A stretch of DNA of 64,000 nucleotides from Ameyamaea chiangmaiensis (GCF_025995235.1 NZ_BAPT01000050.1:1-64000); one strand, 5' to 3'. Shown: positions 45,640 through 55,372, counted from the first letter of the stretch. Numbers and translations: made by a program. The notes: generated from the letters alone by a model not told the origin.

Positions 45640-46800
45640 ATGAGTCTCGCCCCTTATGCCGTGCAGCGCGCGACGGCGCGTGGCCGTCTGCATGACGAGG
45701 CGGAATCCGTCACCCGGTCGCCATGGCAGCGCGACCGCGATCGCGTGATCCATTCGGCCGGCTTCCGGACACTGCAATACAAGACGCAGGTCTTCATCAA
45801 TCACGAGGGCGATTTCTTTCGCACGCGCCTGACCCATTCGCTGGAAGTCGCGCAGATCGCACGGTCCATCGCGCGCACCCTGCGGCTGGACGAGGACCTG
45901 ACCGAGGCGCTGGCGCTGGCGCATGACCTGGGCCACACACCCTTCGGCCATGCGGGCGAGGACGCGCTGAAGGTCGTGATGCGCGACTGGGGCGGCTTCG
46001 ATCACAATACGCAGTCGATCCGGCTGGTGACGATGCTGGAACGGCGCTACCATGCGTTCGACGGCCTGAACCTGACGTTCGAGACGCTGGAGGGGCTGGC
46101 CAAGCACAACGGGCCGGTCAAAAAGCCCTCGCCCTACCTGCGGGCGTATGACGCGGAGCACGCGCTTGACCTCGACACCTATGCCTCGGCCGAGGCGCAG
46201 GTCGCGGCAATGGCCGACGACATTGCCTATCACGGCCATGACATGGATGACGGTTTCCGCGCCGGCCTGCTGACGCTGGACGACGTGGCCGACCTGCCGC
46301 TGGTCGGCGAAGCGCTGCGCGAGGCCCGGGCGGGCATCCGTCTCCCCGTGAACGAGGACACCCAGAACCGCCTGCGGCACGAGACGGTCCGCCGGGTGAT
46401 CGATCGTCTGGCGTCGGACCTGACCGCGCAGACGGCGCGCAATCTGGATGCCCTCGCCCCCGCCTCGGTCGACGACATCCGCCGCGCGGCCGCCCCCGTG
46501 GTGGGGTTCAGCCCGGAGATCGCGTCGGCCAACGCGGCCATCCGCGCCTTTCTGTACGAGCGGATGTACCGCCACTGGCGCGTGCGCCGCATGACGCGCA
46601 AGGCGCGGCAGGTGACCGAGGCGATCTTCACGATTCTGAGCGACGAGCCGACCTTGCTGCCCGACCTGTGGCGCGCGCGGGCCGACGCGCAGGATGCCGC
46701 GGGCTTGCGCCATGTGGTCGCGGATTATATCGCCTCCATGACCGATCGCTTCGCGATGGAGGAATATCGTCGCCTGACGGATCTTTCCGTCGCGGGGTGA
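45640..46800 (+). CDS. dgt: dGTP triphosphohydrolase-like HD protein
   Basis: A 386-residue HD-domain phosphohydrolase of the dGTPase type, which hydrolyses dNTPs to nucleoside plus triphosphate and helps to control dNTP pools. The metal ligands appear in FFRTRLTHSLEVAQIA (His), LAHDLGHTPFGHAGED (HD) and MADDIAYHGHDMDD (Asp). It belongs to the shorter bacterial class rather than the about 500-residue E. coli form. GGAGGT precedes ATG 45640. In alphaproteobacteria it commonly lies just before argS, as here (74 bp). Confidence 0.92.
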   Translation: MSLAPYAVQRATARGRLHDEAESVTRSPWQRDRDRVIHSAGFRTLQYKTQVFINHEGDFFRTRLTHSLEVAQIARSIARTLRLDEDLTEALALAHDLGHTPFGHAGEDALKVVMRDWGGFDHNTQSIRLVTMLERRYHAFDGLNLTFETLEGLAKHNGPVKKPSPYLRAYDAEHALDLDTYASAEAQVAAMADDIAYHGHDMDDGFRAGLLTLDDVADLPLVGEALREARAGIRLPVNEDTQNRLRHETVRRVIDRLASDLTAQTARNLDALAPASVDDIRRAAAPVVGFSPEIASANAAIRAFLYERMYRHWRVRRMTRKARQVTEAIFTILSDEPTLLPDLWRARADAQDAAGLRHVVADYIASMTDRFAMEEYRRLTDLSVAG

Positions 46801-46874
46801 TCCCCCTGTCGCATCGCGGCGTGTTATCTGGTCGCCTTGTGTTGTCGTTTTCCTGTCCCGGGACCCGGAGCCCT

Positions 46875-48662
46875 ATGTCTGACTGTCTGTTCACCCGTTA
46901 TCGCGCGCATGTCCTTCAGGCTGTCCGGCAGATCGTCCCCGACGTGCCGGACGAGATCGCGGCCCGTATCGAACTGACACCCACGCGCGAGGCCGCGCAC
47001 GGCGACATGGCGACGAACGCGGCGCTTTTGCTGGCCAAGAGCGCGCGGCGGCGACCGGCCGAGATCGCCGGGGAACTGGCGGCCGTGCTGGCGGCCGTGC
47101 CCGGCGTGATCCGGGCCGAGCCGGCGGGCCCAGGCTTCGTGAACATCTCGCTCGCCGCGGAGGAATTCCGCGCCCTCGTGCCGACGGTTCTTGCGCGGGG
47201 CGAGTCGTTCGGCGACAGCACGATCGGCGGCCAGCAGCCGGTGAACGTCGAGTACGTCTCCGCCAACCCGACCGGGCCGATGCATGTCGGCCATTGCCGT
47301 GGCGCCGTGGTCGGCGACGCGCTGGCCAACCTGATGATCAAGGCCGGCTTCGCGGTCACCAAGGAATATTACATCAACGACGCGGGCGCGCAGGTCATCG
47401 CCCTGGCCTGGGCGACCTACTGGCGCTACCTCCAGGCCATCGGCTCGCCCCTTGATGAAGAGGCGTACGCGGCGCAGGTGCCCGGCGGCCTTCAGTACCG
47501 TGGCGACTATCTGATCCCCGTCGGTGCGGCACTGGCCGAACGGCACGGCACGTCGCTGGCCGCTCCCGGCGGCGGGGTGGCCGCGCCCGAGGTGTGGCTC
47601 GAGACCGTGCGCACGACGGCGGTCGAGATGATGATGGCCGCCATCCGCGACGATCTGGCGGCGCTGGGTGTGCATCACGACGTGTTCACCAGCGAGGCGA
47701 AGATCCTGGCGCAGGGCGTGCCTGACAGCGCGATCGCGCGGCTGGGCCAGATGGGCCTGTTGTACGAAGGTGTGCTGGAGCCGCCCAAGGGCAAGCTGCC
47801 CGAGGACTGGGAGGCGCGCCCGCAGACCCTGTTCCGTTCGACCGAATTCGGCGACGACATCGACCGGCCGCTGCGCAAGTCCGACGGGTCGAACACCTAT
47901 TTCGCCAACGACATCGGCTATCATGCCGACAAGGCGGCGCGCGGTGCGGCATTGATGATCGACGTGTGGGGCGCGGACCATGGCGGTTACGTCTCGCGCA
48001 TGAAGGCCGCGGTGGCGGCCCTGGTCGGCGGCCAGTCGGAACTGGCGGTGCTGCTGTGCCAGATCGTGCGGATCGTGCGCAATGGCGAGCCGGTGCGCAT
48101 GTCCAAGCGCGCCGGCACGTTCGTGACCCTGCGCGACCTGATCGACGAGGTCGGGCGCGATGCGGTGCGCTTCACCATGCTGACGCGCAAGGCGGACGCG
48201 CAGATGGAATTCGACCTCGACCAGGTCGTGGCCCAGACCCGCGACAACCCGGTGTTCTACGTCCAGTACGCCCATGCGCGCTGCCGGTCGGTGCTGCGCG
48301 CGGCGGCGGCCCTGCTGGGGGACGACGCGGTGCGCCCGGCGCAACTGGCAGGCGTTGATCTGGCCACGCTGGCGGGTGATGCCGAAATCGACACGCTGCG
48401 GCGCATCGCCCAATGGCCCCGCGTGGTGGAAGCCGCCGCGACAGCGCGCGAGCCGCATCGCGTCGCGTTCTATCTTCAGGATCTGGCGGGCGACTTCCAC
48501 GCGCTGTGGAATCGCGGCCGCGACGAAACCACGCTGCGCTTCCTCCAGGAAGACGCGCCGGACGTGACGCGCGCCAAGGTTGCGCTTGTCGAGTCGATCG
48601 CGACCACGATCCGGTCCGGCCTTGCCGTGCTGGGTGTCGAACCGGTGGAGGAAATGCGATGA
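46875..48662 (+). CDS. argS: Arginyl-tRNA synthetase
   Basis: A 595-residue class I aminoacyl-tRNA synthetase that charges tRNA-Arg. Visible: the N-terminal Add1 domain (about 1-110), the HIGH-type signature ANPTGPMHVGHCRGAVVGD (about 134-152), YYINDAGAQV, the KMSKS-like VRMSKRAGTFV (about 406) and the C-terminal DALR anticodon-binding domain with QYAHARCRSV. ATG 46875 has GGAG upstream. The stop overlaps the next start as ATGA, so the SPOR protein is coupled to it. Confidence 0.96.
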   Translation: MSDCLFTRYRAHVLQAVRQIVPDVPDEIAARIELTPTREAAHGDMATNAALLLAKSARRRPAEIAGELAAVLAAVPGVIRAEPAGPGFVNISLAAEEFRALVPTVLARGESFGDSTIGGQQPVNVEYVSANPTGPMHVGHCRGAVVGDALANLMIKAGFAVTKEYYINDAGAQVIALAWATYWRYLQAIGSPLDEEAYAAQVPGGLQYRGDYLIPVGAALAERHGTSLAAPGGGVAAPEVWLETVRTTAVEMMMAAIRDDLAALGVHHDVFTSEAKILAQGVPDSAIARLGQMGLLYEGVLEPPKGKLPEDWEARPQTLFRSTEFGDDIDRPLRKSDGSNTYFANDIGYHADKAARGAALMIDVWGADHGGYVSRMKAAVAALVGGQSELAVLLCQIVRIVRNGEPVRMSKRAGTFVTLRDLIDEVGRDAVRFTMLTRKADAQMEFDLDQVVAQTRDNPVFYVQYAHARCRSVLRAAAALLGDDAVRPAQLAGVDLATLAGDAEIDTLRRIAQWPRVVEAAATAREPHRVAFYLQDLAGDFHALWNRGRDETTLRFLQEDAPDVTRAKVALVESIATTIRSGLAVLGVEPVEEMR

Positions 48663-49615
48663 CCGATCCCACACACGACGACACCAACAGCCGCATCGAC
48701 CGCACCCGCGAACGGATGAGCGCGGACTACGACGACGCACCCCGCCGCAAAACCGGCGGTGGCGGCTGGCGCGCGGCGGTCGACCGGGTGGGGGGGGCGG
48801 CGGCGGCTGGCGTCAGCGGCGACCAGACCACGCGCCGCATGCTGTATGGCGCGGCGGGGCTGGGTGCCCTTTTGTTGATCGCCGTCGGTGGATGGTCGCT
48901 GGTCGGGCACCATGTGTCGGGTATTCCGGTGCTGGCGCCCCCGCCGGGGCCCGTGCGCGACAAGCCCAAGGACCCGGGCGGCATGCAGGTGATGGGCGCG
49001 ACGATGGCGCCGATGGACGGCAACGGCCAGGCGCATCTCGCCCCGGGTCCCGAGCAGCCGAGCCCGGAGGCATTTGCCCGGCAGATGGGGCAGGATCCGT
49101 CCCATGCGGCGTCACCCCCAGCCTCGGGTCCGGCGACGGATGTCCCGGCCGTGTCGGCGTCCGCTCCGTCACGCCCGATGTCTGCCGCCACCACGCCTGC
49201 CGCCCCCGCGCCAGCACCTGCTGCTGTCCCCGCTCCGGCTGCGCCTCCGGCCGTTGCGCCCCGTGCGGACACGGCGCCCGAAGCGGCTTCGGCCTCCCCC
49301 GCGTCCGGCGCCGACACGTCGGCCGCCCCGGCACCTGCCCCGGCACCCGCCGCGTCGTCGGCCGCCAGCAGCGCCTATGGCGTGCAGTTGGCGGCGCTGG
49401 CGTCCGAGGCCTCGGCACAGGCGGAGTGGGCACGCCTGACGAAAGCCGCCCCGGGGCTGTTCGCCGGCCGCACGCCGGTGGTCGAGCGTGTCGAACATGC
49501 TGGCAGCGTGTTCTTTCGTCTGCGCACCCGTGGCTTTACCTCCATCGCTGACGCGACGGAGTTCTGTGCCCATGCCAAGGCGCAGGGCGTGGCCTGCACC
49601 CTCGCCCGGTTCTAG
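48659..49615 (+). CDS. SPOR-domain membrane protein
   Basis: A 318-residue bitopic protein. A charged cytoplasmic N-terminus (about 1-60) is followed by one membrane segment (about 63-82, AAGLGALLLIAVGGWSLVG), a long Pro/Ala-rich periplasmic linker (about 90-240) and a C-terminal SPOR domain (YGVQLAALASEASAQAEW to the end), which binds denuded glycan strands at the septum. The start overlaps the argS stop (ATGA). In many alphaproteobacteria nagZ follows; here scpA follows immediately. Confidence 0.88.
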   Translation: MTDPTHDDTNSRIDRTRERMSADYDDAPRRKTGGGGWRAAVDRVGGAAAAGVSGDQTTRRMLYGAAGLGALLLIAVGGWSLVGHHVSGIPVLAPPPGPVRDKPKDPGGMQVMGATMAPMDGNGQAHLAPGPEQPSPEAFARQMGQDPSHAASPPASGPATDVPAVSASAPSRPMSAATTPAAPAPAPAAVPAPAAPPAVAPRADTAPEAASASPASGADTSAAPAPAPAPAASSAASSAYGVQLAALASEASAQAEWARLTKAAPGLFAGRTPVVERVEHAGSVFFRLRTRGFTSIADATEFCAHAKAQGVACTLARF

Positions 49616-49617
49616 TC

Positions 49618-50487
49618 TTGGCCGCCGACGCCGGCGCGGAGGAGGGGGTGCCGCCCGACGGCGTTCCGGACGACCTTCCGCGCTCCCCCCTGCTGCATCT
49701 CGACGGGTTCGAGGGGCCGCTCGACCTGTTGCTTGACCTCGCGCGGGCGCAGAAGGTCGATCTGGCGCGTATCTCGATCCTGGCGCTGGTCGAGCAATAT
49801 CTGGCGGTGGTGGAGTCGGCGCGGCGTATTCGCCTTGAACTCGCGGCCGACTGGCTGGTGATGGCGGCGTGGCTGACTTGGCTCAAGTCGCGACTGTTGC
49901 TGCCGACCGAGGACGGCGCCGACCTGGAGGCCGAGGAAGCGTCGGAGCTTCTCGCTGCGCGGCTGATGGAGCTTGAGCGCATGCGGCTGGCGGCGCGGTG
50001 GCTCGCCGACCGTCCGCGTCTGGGGCACGAGGTGTTCGCCCGCGGCGCGGCCGAGGATTTGCGCGCGATCGACCGGTCGGGCCTGAAGCTCGACATGGGC
50101 GCGCTGATGGCCGCCTATATGGCGGCGATACGGCGCACGGCGCGCAAGCGGACCTATGCGCCGCGTCGACTGCGCTTCTGGACGGTGCAGGAGGCGCTGG
50201 GCCGCCTGCGCCGGCTGCTGGGTGCGGACATGGTGCCTGGCGAGGGGGGCGCCGGGGCGTGGTTCTCGCTCGATTCGATCGTGCCTGACGTGCTGCCGGA
50301 TGTGCCCAAGGATGACGCCGAGGCACGCCGCATGCGACGTGCGGCTCTGGCCGGGACGCTGATCGCCGGGCTGGAAATGGCCAAGGGCGGCGAACTGGAG
50401 TTGCGGCAGGAGGCCCAGTTCGGCGAGATCCTGCTGCGTCCGCAGGCCGCGCGCCCGACCGATGACGAGGAAGAGGCCACACCATGA
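49618..50487 (+). CDS. scpA: Segregation and condensation protein A
   Basis: A 289-residue kleisin subunit of the SMC-ScpAB condensin complex. Typical strings: LHLDGFEGPLDLLLDLARAQKVDL, LEQYLAVVESARRIRLELAADWLVMAAWLTWLKSR (read in parts) and a C-terminal winged-helix. The frame can start at TTG 49618, two bases after the SPOR stop and without a Shine-Dalgarno, or at GTG 49648, which has GGAGGAGG very close upstream and would remove 10 residues. No in-frame ATG precedes the conserved part. I report the longer form; the start is undecided. The stop overlaps scpB as ATGA. Confidence 0.9.
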   Translation: MAADAGAEEGVPPDGVPDDLPRSPLLHLDGFEGPLDLLLDLARAQKVDLARISILALVEQYLAVVESARRIRLELAADWLVMAAWLTWLKSRLLLPTEDGADLEAEEASELLAARLMELERMRLAARWLADRPRLGHEVFARGAAEDLRAIDRSGLKLDMGALMAAYMAAIRRTARKRTYAPRRLRFWTVQEALGRLRRLLGADMVPGEGGAGAWFSLDSIVPDVLPDVPKDDAEARRMRRAALAGTLIAGLEMAKGGELELRQEAQFGEILLRPQAARPTDDEEEATP

Positions 50488-51335
50488 CCGATCGTCCCAG
50501 CGCAGCTGATGACGCCCAGGCTCCGGCCCTGGACGCCATGGAACCACACGCCATGGAGCCGGCGGAGCCTGTGGCGACCCTGATCGAGGACACGGTCGTG
50601 CCGACCTCGGACCTTGCGGTGGGGCGCGCCGACGCGGTCGCCCCCGACCCGCGCGCCCTGCGTCTGGCCGAGGCGATGATCTTCGCCAGTACCGAACCGG
50701 TCAGCGACCGCGCGGTGGCCGAGATGCTGGTGGGGCAGGAGGCCGTGCCCCCTGAGGTGGAAGACCTCGCGGCGTATGTCGCCGCCGTAATGGCGGGTGT
50801 CGTCGCGCTGTATGACGGGCGCGGCGTCGCACCCGTGCGTGTCGCGGGCGGTTGGCAGTTCCGCACCGACGCCGCACTGGCGCCCGCCCTGACGAAGCTG
50901 GTCGAACGCCCGCGCCGGCTGGGTCGCTCGGCCATGGAGACGCTGGCGATCGTTGCCTATCACCAGCCCTGCACCCGCGCCGAGATCGAGGCGATCCGTG
51001 GCGTGGCGCTGAGCCAGAGCGTGCTCGACGGGTTGCTGGAAGAAGTCCTGATCGTGCCCAGGGGCCGCAAGGAAGTGCCGGGGCGTCCGGTGCTGTGGGG
51101 TACATCAGCCGATTTCCTGCGTCATTTCGGGCTGCGCGACCTGCGCGATCTGCCCCGCCGTGAGGAACTGATGGTCGACGTGCCGCAGATCGAGATGCCG
51201 ACCGCCTCGGCGGCAGAGAGCAACTCGCCGGACGACGGATCCGCGCCAGAGACGGCCGCCCCGCCTGCCGACGGAATGCCCGACGAAGGCACTGCGCCCG
51301 GGCTCGACGATCCGGGCGACGATCCGGGCAGCTGA
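50484..51335 (+). CDS. scpB: Segregation and condensation protein B
   Basis: A 283-residue winged-helix partner of ScpA and SMC in chromosome condensation. The core is RLAEAMIFASTEPVSDRAVAEML (about 57-80), GGWQFRTDAALAP, RLGRSAMETLAIVAYHQPCTRAEIEAIRGV (family hallmark) and GRPVLWGTSADFLRHFGLRDL. The N-terminal about 50 residues and the acidic C-terminal about 55 residues are unconserved. The ATG overlaps the scpA stop. tatB follows after 94 bp. Confidence 0.93.
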   Translation: MTDRPSAADDAQAPALDAMEPHAMEPAEPVATLIEDTVVPTSDLAVGRADAVAPDPRALRLAEAMIFASTEPVSDRAVAEMLVGQEAVPPEVEDLAAYVAAVMAGVVALYDGRGVAPVRVAGGWQFRTDAALAPALTKLVERPRRLGRSAMETLAIVAYHQPCTRAEIEAIRGVALSQSVLDGLLEEVLIVPRGRKEVPGRPVLWGTSADFLRHFGLRDLRDLPRREELMVDVPQIEMPTASAAESNSPDDGSAPETAAPPADGMPDEGTAPGLDDPGDDPGS

Positions 51336-51429
51336 GTGTTGCGGCGGCCGTCCGTTTGGCGCCGACGACGCGGCGTGATAGGTCAGGAACCGGACGAGGG
51401 CAGGGGCCCCAAGGTGTGCGGCTGGAACG

Positions 51430-51996
51430 ATGTTTGATTTTGCATGGTCCGAATTCGCCCTGATCGGCATCGTGGCGATCATCTTCATCGGGCCCAAGGA
51501 CCTGCCGGTCGCCATCCGTTCCGTCACCGGCGCGCTGAAGAAGGCGCGCCGCATGGCGTCCGAGTTCCAGACCCACGTAGACGATTTCGTGCGCGAGGCC
51601 GACCTGACCGAGGTGCGCGACAACCTGCGCGATTTCCGGGGCGGCGGCATCCGCAACCGCGTCATCAACGCGCTTGATGGTGACAGGACGATTCGCAAGG
51701 GCCTGTCGTCGCCCGATTTCACCGCGCGCCCGGGACCCGTGCGCACCGAGGTCCCGGTGGCGGCGCTGCCCGCGCCCGTCATTGCGAACTATACACCTCC
51801 GTATGATGCGGCCCCGGTCGGAAACGACATTGCCGAGCCGCAGCCCTTGCCGCCACCGATTTTGCCGCCAATGGTCGCGCGTCGTCTGGCGGCCGACCGC
51901 GCGCGTCGCCGTCCGCCCGCCTTCCTGCCGCCGACCCGGGTACTGCATGGTGGCCAGCGCGTCGCCGTTCATGAGGGGCCGGAGCAGGCGGACTGA
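51430..51996 (+). CDS. tatB: Sec-independent translocase protein TatB
   Basis: A 188-residue single-span membrane protein of the twin-arginine translocase, which with TatC recognises folded Tat substrates. The N-terminus MFDFAWSEFALIGIVAIIFIGPKDLP holds the membrane helix, the FxGPKxLP hinge and the Glu near the membrane start, typical of TatB. A short amphipathic helix (about 22-55) and a Pro-rich tail of low complexity follow. The start is ATG 51430. No tatA lies before it: the 94 bp after scpB are too short. tatC follows after 21 bp. Confidence 0.93.
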   Translation: MFDFAWSEFALIGIVAIIFIGPKDLPVAIRSVTGALKKARRMASEFQTHVDDFVREADLTEVRDNLRDFRGGGIRNRVINALDGDRTIRKGLSSPDFTARPGPVRTEVPVAALPAPVIANYTPPYDAAPVGNDIAEPQPLPPPILPPMVARRLAADRARRRPPAFLPPTRVLHGGQRVAVHEGPEQAD

Positions 51997-52017
51997 CGCC
52001 GCGATCTGCCGGGAGAG

Positions 52018-52806
52018 ATGACTCTGGAAAACGATACCATCAACGACGAGCCGATGCCCCTGCTCGACCATCTGGTCGAGCTGCGCCGGCGGCTGATCTG
52101 GTCGGCGGCCACGTTCGGTCTGTGCTTCCTGCTGTGCTATCACTTCGCGGGCCAGATCTACTTGTTTCTCGCGCGGCCTCTGGGCGAGATCATGCGCCAG
52201 AAGGGCGAACAGCCGCATCTGATCTACACCGCGCTGTACGAGGCATTTTTCACCTATATCAAGGTCGCGTTCTTCGGCGCGTCGTTCCTGTCGTTCCCGA
52301 TGCTGGCCGTGCAGGCCTGGATCTTCATCGCGCCGGGCCTGTACCGGTCGGAAAAGCGGGCCTTCGCGCCGTTTCTGGTCGCGACTCCGATCCTGTTCCT
52401 TCTGGGCGCAGCTCTGGCCTATTACTTCATCTTTCCGTTCGCCTGGCGCTTTTTCCTGTCGTTCCAGACCTCGGGCGGCGATGACGGTTTGCAGATCCAG
52501 CTTCAGGCGAAGGTGTCGGAATATCTGGCGCTGGTCATGAAACTGATCATGGCGTTCGGGGTCGCGTTCGAACTGCCGGTCGTGCTGACACTGCTTGCGC
52601 GGGTGGGCATCGTCACCTCCGCCGGGCTGCGCAAGTATCGCCGCTATGCCTATGTCGGCGCGTTCGTCGTCGCGGCCGTGCTGACGCCGCCGGACGTCAT
52701 CACCCAGACCGGTCTCGCCGTACCGCTGATCGGACTGTATGAGATTTCGATCCTGTCGGCCCGCATGGTCGAACCCCGGCCGACGGACACACTCGAAGAG
52801 GCTTGA
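52018..52806 (+). CDS. tatC: Sec-independent translocase protein TatC
   Basis: A 262-residue six-helix inner-membrane receptor for Tat signal peptides. Landmarks: [15 protein letters not shown] at the N-terminus, the FxxxxF-like [58 protein letters not shown] and [17 protein letters not shown]. The Glu and Arg residues of the substrate-binding face are kept. ATG 52018 has GGGAGAG directly upstream. It lies between tatB and serS. Confidence 0.96.
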   Translation: MTLENDTINDEPMPLLDHLVELRRRLIWSAATFGLCFLLCYHFAGQIYLFLARPLGEIMRQKGEQPHLIYTALYEAFFTYIKVAFFGASFLSFPMLAVQAWIFIAPGLYRSEKRAFAPFLVATPILFLLGAALAYYFIFPFAWRFFLSFQTSGGDDGLQIQLQAKVSEYLALVMKLIMAFGVAFELPVVLTLLARVGIVTSAGLRKYRRYAYVGAFVVAAVLTPPDVITQTGLAVPLIGLYEISILSARMVEPRPTDTLEEA

Positions 52807-52813
52807 ACAACCG

Positions 52814-54085
52814 ATGCATGACCTTCGCGCGCTGCGCGCCGACCCCGCTGCTTTCGATGCCGACCTCGCCCGCCGTGGCGTGTCGCCCGTGGCCGGCGCG
52901 ATCGTCTCGCGCGACGAGGAACGCCGCGCGGCCCTGACGCGCCTGCAGGAGGCGCAGGCGCGTCGCAAGGTTCTGGCGCGCGAGATCGGGACCCTGCGCA
53001 AGGCCGGCGGCGACAGCGCGGCGCTGGAGGCCGAAGGCGTGGCCCTGCGTGGCGAGGTCGAAACGCTCGAGGCGCGGGCGGTGGCGCTGGAGTCCGAGAT
53101 CGCCGAGGCGCTGGCCGTGCTGCCGAACCGGCTCGACCCGCTGGTGCCCGATGGGGCTGACGAGTCCGCCAACGTCGTGGTGCATCAGTGGGGTGACATT
53201 CCGAACTTCGCGTTCACGCCGAAACAGCATTTCGAATTGGGCGAAGCGCTCGGCCAGATGGATTTCGAAACCGCCGCCAAGCTGTCCGGCGCCCGTTTCG
53301 TCGTGCTACGGGGCGGTCTGGCGCGGCTGGAGCGCGCACTGGGGCAGTTCATGCTGGACCTGCATGTGCTCGAACATGGCTACACCGAGACGAACGTGCC
53401 CGTCCTGGTCAACGAGGCGGCGATGTACGGCACCGACAAGCTGCCGAAATTCGCCGACCAGTCCTTTCGGACCGATGACGGGCGCTGGCTGATCCCCACC
53501 GCCGAGGTGCCGCTGACCGCCTCAGTCGCGGGAGATATCCTGGATGTCGACACCTTGCCCCGCCGGATCACCGCTCTGTCGGCGTGTTTTCGCAGCGAGG
53601 CCGGCTCGGCCGGCCGCGACGTGCGCGGCATGTTGCGCCAGCACCAGTTCGCCAAGGTCGAGATGGTTTCCATCACCACGGCCGAACAGAGCACGGAAGA
53701 GCATGAACGCATGACGCGCTGTGCCGAGACCGTGCTGGAACGGCTGAGCGTGCCCTATCGCCGCCTGGCGCTGTGCGCGGGCGACACCGGCTTCGGCGCG
53801 GCGCGGACCTTCGATCTGGAGGCCTGGTTGCCCGGCCAGCAGGCGTGGCGTGAAATCTCGTCCTGTTCCAACACCCGCGATTTTCAGGCGCGCCGCATGA
53901 ACGCACGCTATCGCCCGGTCGGCGGAGGCGCGCCCGCCTTTGCCCATACGCTGAACGGTTCGGGTCTGGCCGTGGGGCGCACGCTGATCGCGGTCATGGA
54001 GAATTACCAGACCGAGGACGGGGCCATCACGGTGCCCGAGGTGCTGCGCCCTTATCTCGGTGGACTGGAGCGGATCGGGGCCTGA
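52814..54085 (+). CDS. serS: Seryl-tRNA synthetase
   Basis: A 423-residue class II synthetase that charges tRNA-Ser. The N-terminal coiled-coil arm (about 25-105) binds the long variable arm of tRNA-Ser. The core has [10 protein letters not shown] (motif 1 region), [27 protein letters not shown] (motif 2 parts) and [20 protein letters not shown] (motif 3). The start is ATG 52814, 7 bp after the tatC stop. Last gene of the argS-to-serS block; it is convergent with the MHS transporter. Confidence 0.96.
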   Translation: MHDLRALRADPAAFDADLARRGVSPVAGAIVSRDEERRAALTRLQEAQARRKVLAREIGTLRKAGGDSAALEAEGVALRGEVETLEARAVALESEIAEALAVLPNRLDPLVPDGADESANVVVHQWGDIPNFAFTPKQHFELGEALGQMDFETAAKLSGARFVVLRGGLARLERALGQFMLDLHVLEHGYTETNVPVLVNEAAMYGTDKLPKFADQSFRTDDGRWLIPTAEVPLTASVAGDILDVDTLPRRITALSACFRSEAGSAGRDVRGMLRQHQFAKVEMVSITTAEQSTEEHERMTRCAETVLERLSVPYRRLALCAGDTGFGAARTFDLEAWLPGQQAWREISSCSNTRDFQARRMNARYRPVGGGAPAFAHTLNGSGLAVGRTLIAVMENYQTEDGAITVPEVLRPYLGGLERIGA

Positions 54086-54093
54086 ACGCCGCG

Positions 54094-54123
54094 TGCCCGG
54101 TCAGGGCTGCTCTGACCGGGGCA
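54094..54123. terminator. Hairpin at the convergent serS / transporter ends
   Basis: An imperfect stem, TGCCCGGTCAG pairing with CTGACCGGGGCA (one bulged base), with a 7-nt loop. It starts 8 bp after the serS stop and overlaps the last codons of the convergent transporter gene. There is no clear T-run, so it is a possible bidirectional terminator only. Confidence 0.4.
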
Positions 54124-55372
54124 TCCGCCAGACGGCCATGAAGCCGGCAACGGCGGCGAGCGCGACGTAATGCGCCGGGGCCAGACCGGCATGCGGCACC
54201 AGCGCGGACAGCGCCGCCGGTGTCAGGCCCCCGAAGATCGCGTAGGCCACGTTATACGACAGCGACAGGCCGGAGAATCGCACGGCGGCGGGAAAGGCGC
54301 GCACCATGGCGACCGGCAGAAGGCCCACATAGCTGCCGCCCAGTCCAGCCAGAACGGCACACGGCACCAGCAGCGCCGGATAGGCGGGTGCCACGCCATA
54401 CAGGGCGTACGACCCGATCACCAGCAGTAAGCAGACCGGCGGCAGAACGCGCCGCATCCCCCAGCGATCGCTCGCGATTCCGGCCAGGCCGGTGCCCAGT
54501 GTCAGTGCACAGGTTCCGGCCAGATTGGCCCGCAGGGTCGCGCCGGCCGGTATGTGATGCAGCGTCTGCAGCAATGCGGGCATCATCAGCAACAGGACGA
54601 TGATGGCTGCCGTCAGGGTCCATGTGCCGACCATGGACAGCACGATCGCCCGCCGGTGATGGCGCAGCAGAAGCACCATCGGCATCTCGCGCGCCTGTTC
54701 GCCCTGTTCGTGCAGGGCGACGAACACCGGGGTTTCCCGCAGCCAGCGGCGCAGCACCATGGCCAGCAGCCCGAACACGCCTCCGATGACGAACGGCACC
54801 CGCCAGCCCCAGTCCGCGATGGTCGCCTCCGTCATGGCGCCGTGCAGGATCAGGGACACCAGCGCGCCCAGCAGGATGCCGGCGGTCAGGCCCGCGGACA
54901 GAAGGCCGCATGCCGTCCCGGTACGACGTGGCCCCGCATGTTCGGCGACAAACACCCATCCGCCCGGGGCTTCGCCGCCGATGGCCACGCCCTGTGCGAT
55001 CCGCAGCGCCAGCAGGGCGAGCGGTGCGCTGAGGCCCAGTGTCGCGAAGTCCGGCAGGAGGCCGATGGCCAGCGTCGGGAGCGCCATCAGCAGCACGCTG
55101 AGGGTGAACATGCGTTTACGCCCCAGAAGGTCGCCGAAATGAGCCATGACCACGCCGCCCAATGGCCGTGCCAGATAGCCCGCCCCGAACAGGCCGAACG
55201 TCTGTGTCTGGCGCAGCCACTCCGCCTGCGACGGTGGGAAGAAATGCGCGGCGATGACTTTCGCGAAGAACGCGAAGATGACGAAATCATAGAATTCCAG
55301 CGCGCCGCCGAGGGAAGCGAGGGCAAGCGTGCGGACGTCGCTGCGCGACAGGGGCGTGGTCAGGGCTGGCAT
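54101..55372 (-). CDS. MFS transporter, metabolite:H+ symporter (MHS) type
   Basis: A 423-residue 12-helix MFS protein of the MHS family (relatives carry citrate, alpha-ketoglutarate, proline/betaine, shikimate). Signatures: ALEFYDFVIFAFFAKVIA in helix 1, RPLGGVVMAHFGDLLGRKRMF (loop 2-3), RIAQGVAIGGEAPGGWVFVAEH and WGWRVPFVIGGVFGLLAMVLRRWLRETPVF (read in parts). The substrate is unknown. ATG 55372 is the only sensible start. It is 18 bp downstream of the acyltransferase gene on the same strand, so the two are probably one transcript. Confidence 0.87.
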   Translation of the reverse strand: MPALTTPLSRSDVRTLALASLGGALEFYDFVIFAFFAKVIAAHFFPPSQAEWLRQTQTFGLFGAGYLARPLGGVVMAHFGDLLGRKRMFTLSVLLMALPTLAIGLLPDFATLGLSAPLALLALRIAQGVAIGGEAPGGWVFVAEHAGPRRTGTACGLLSAGLTAGILLGALVSLILHGAMTEATIADWGWRVPFVIGGVFGLLAMVLRRWLRETPVFVALHEQGEQAREMPMVLLLRHHRRAIVLSMVGTWTLTAAIIVLLLMMPALLQTLHHIPAGATLRANLAGTCALTLGTGLAGIASDRWGMRRVLPPVCLLLVIGSYALYGVAPAYPALLVPCAVLAGLGGSYVGLLPVAMVRAFPAAVRFSGLSLSYNVAYAIFGGLTPAALSALVPHAGLAPAHYVALAAVAGFMAVWRMPRSEQP

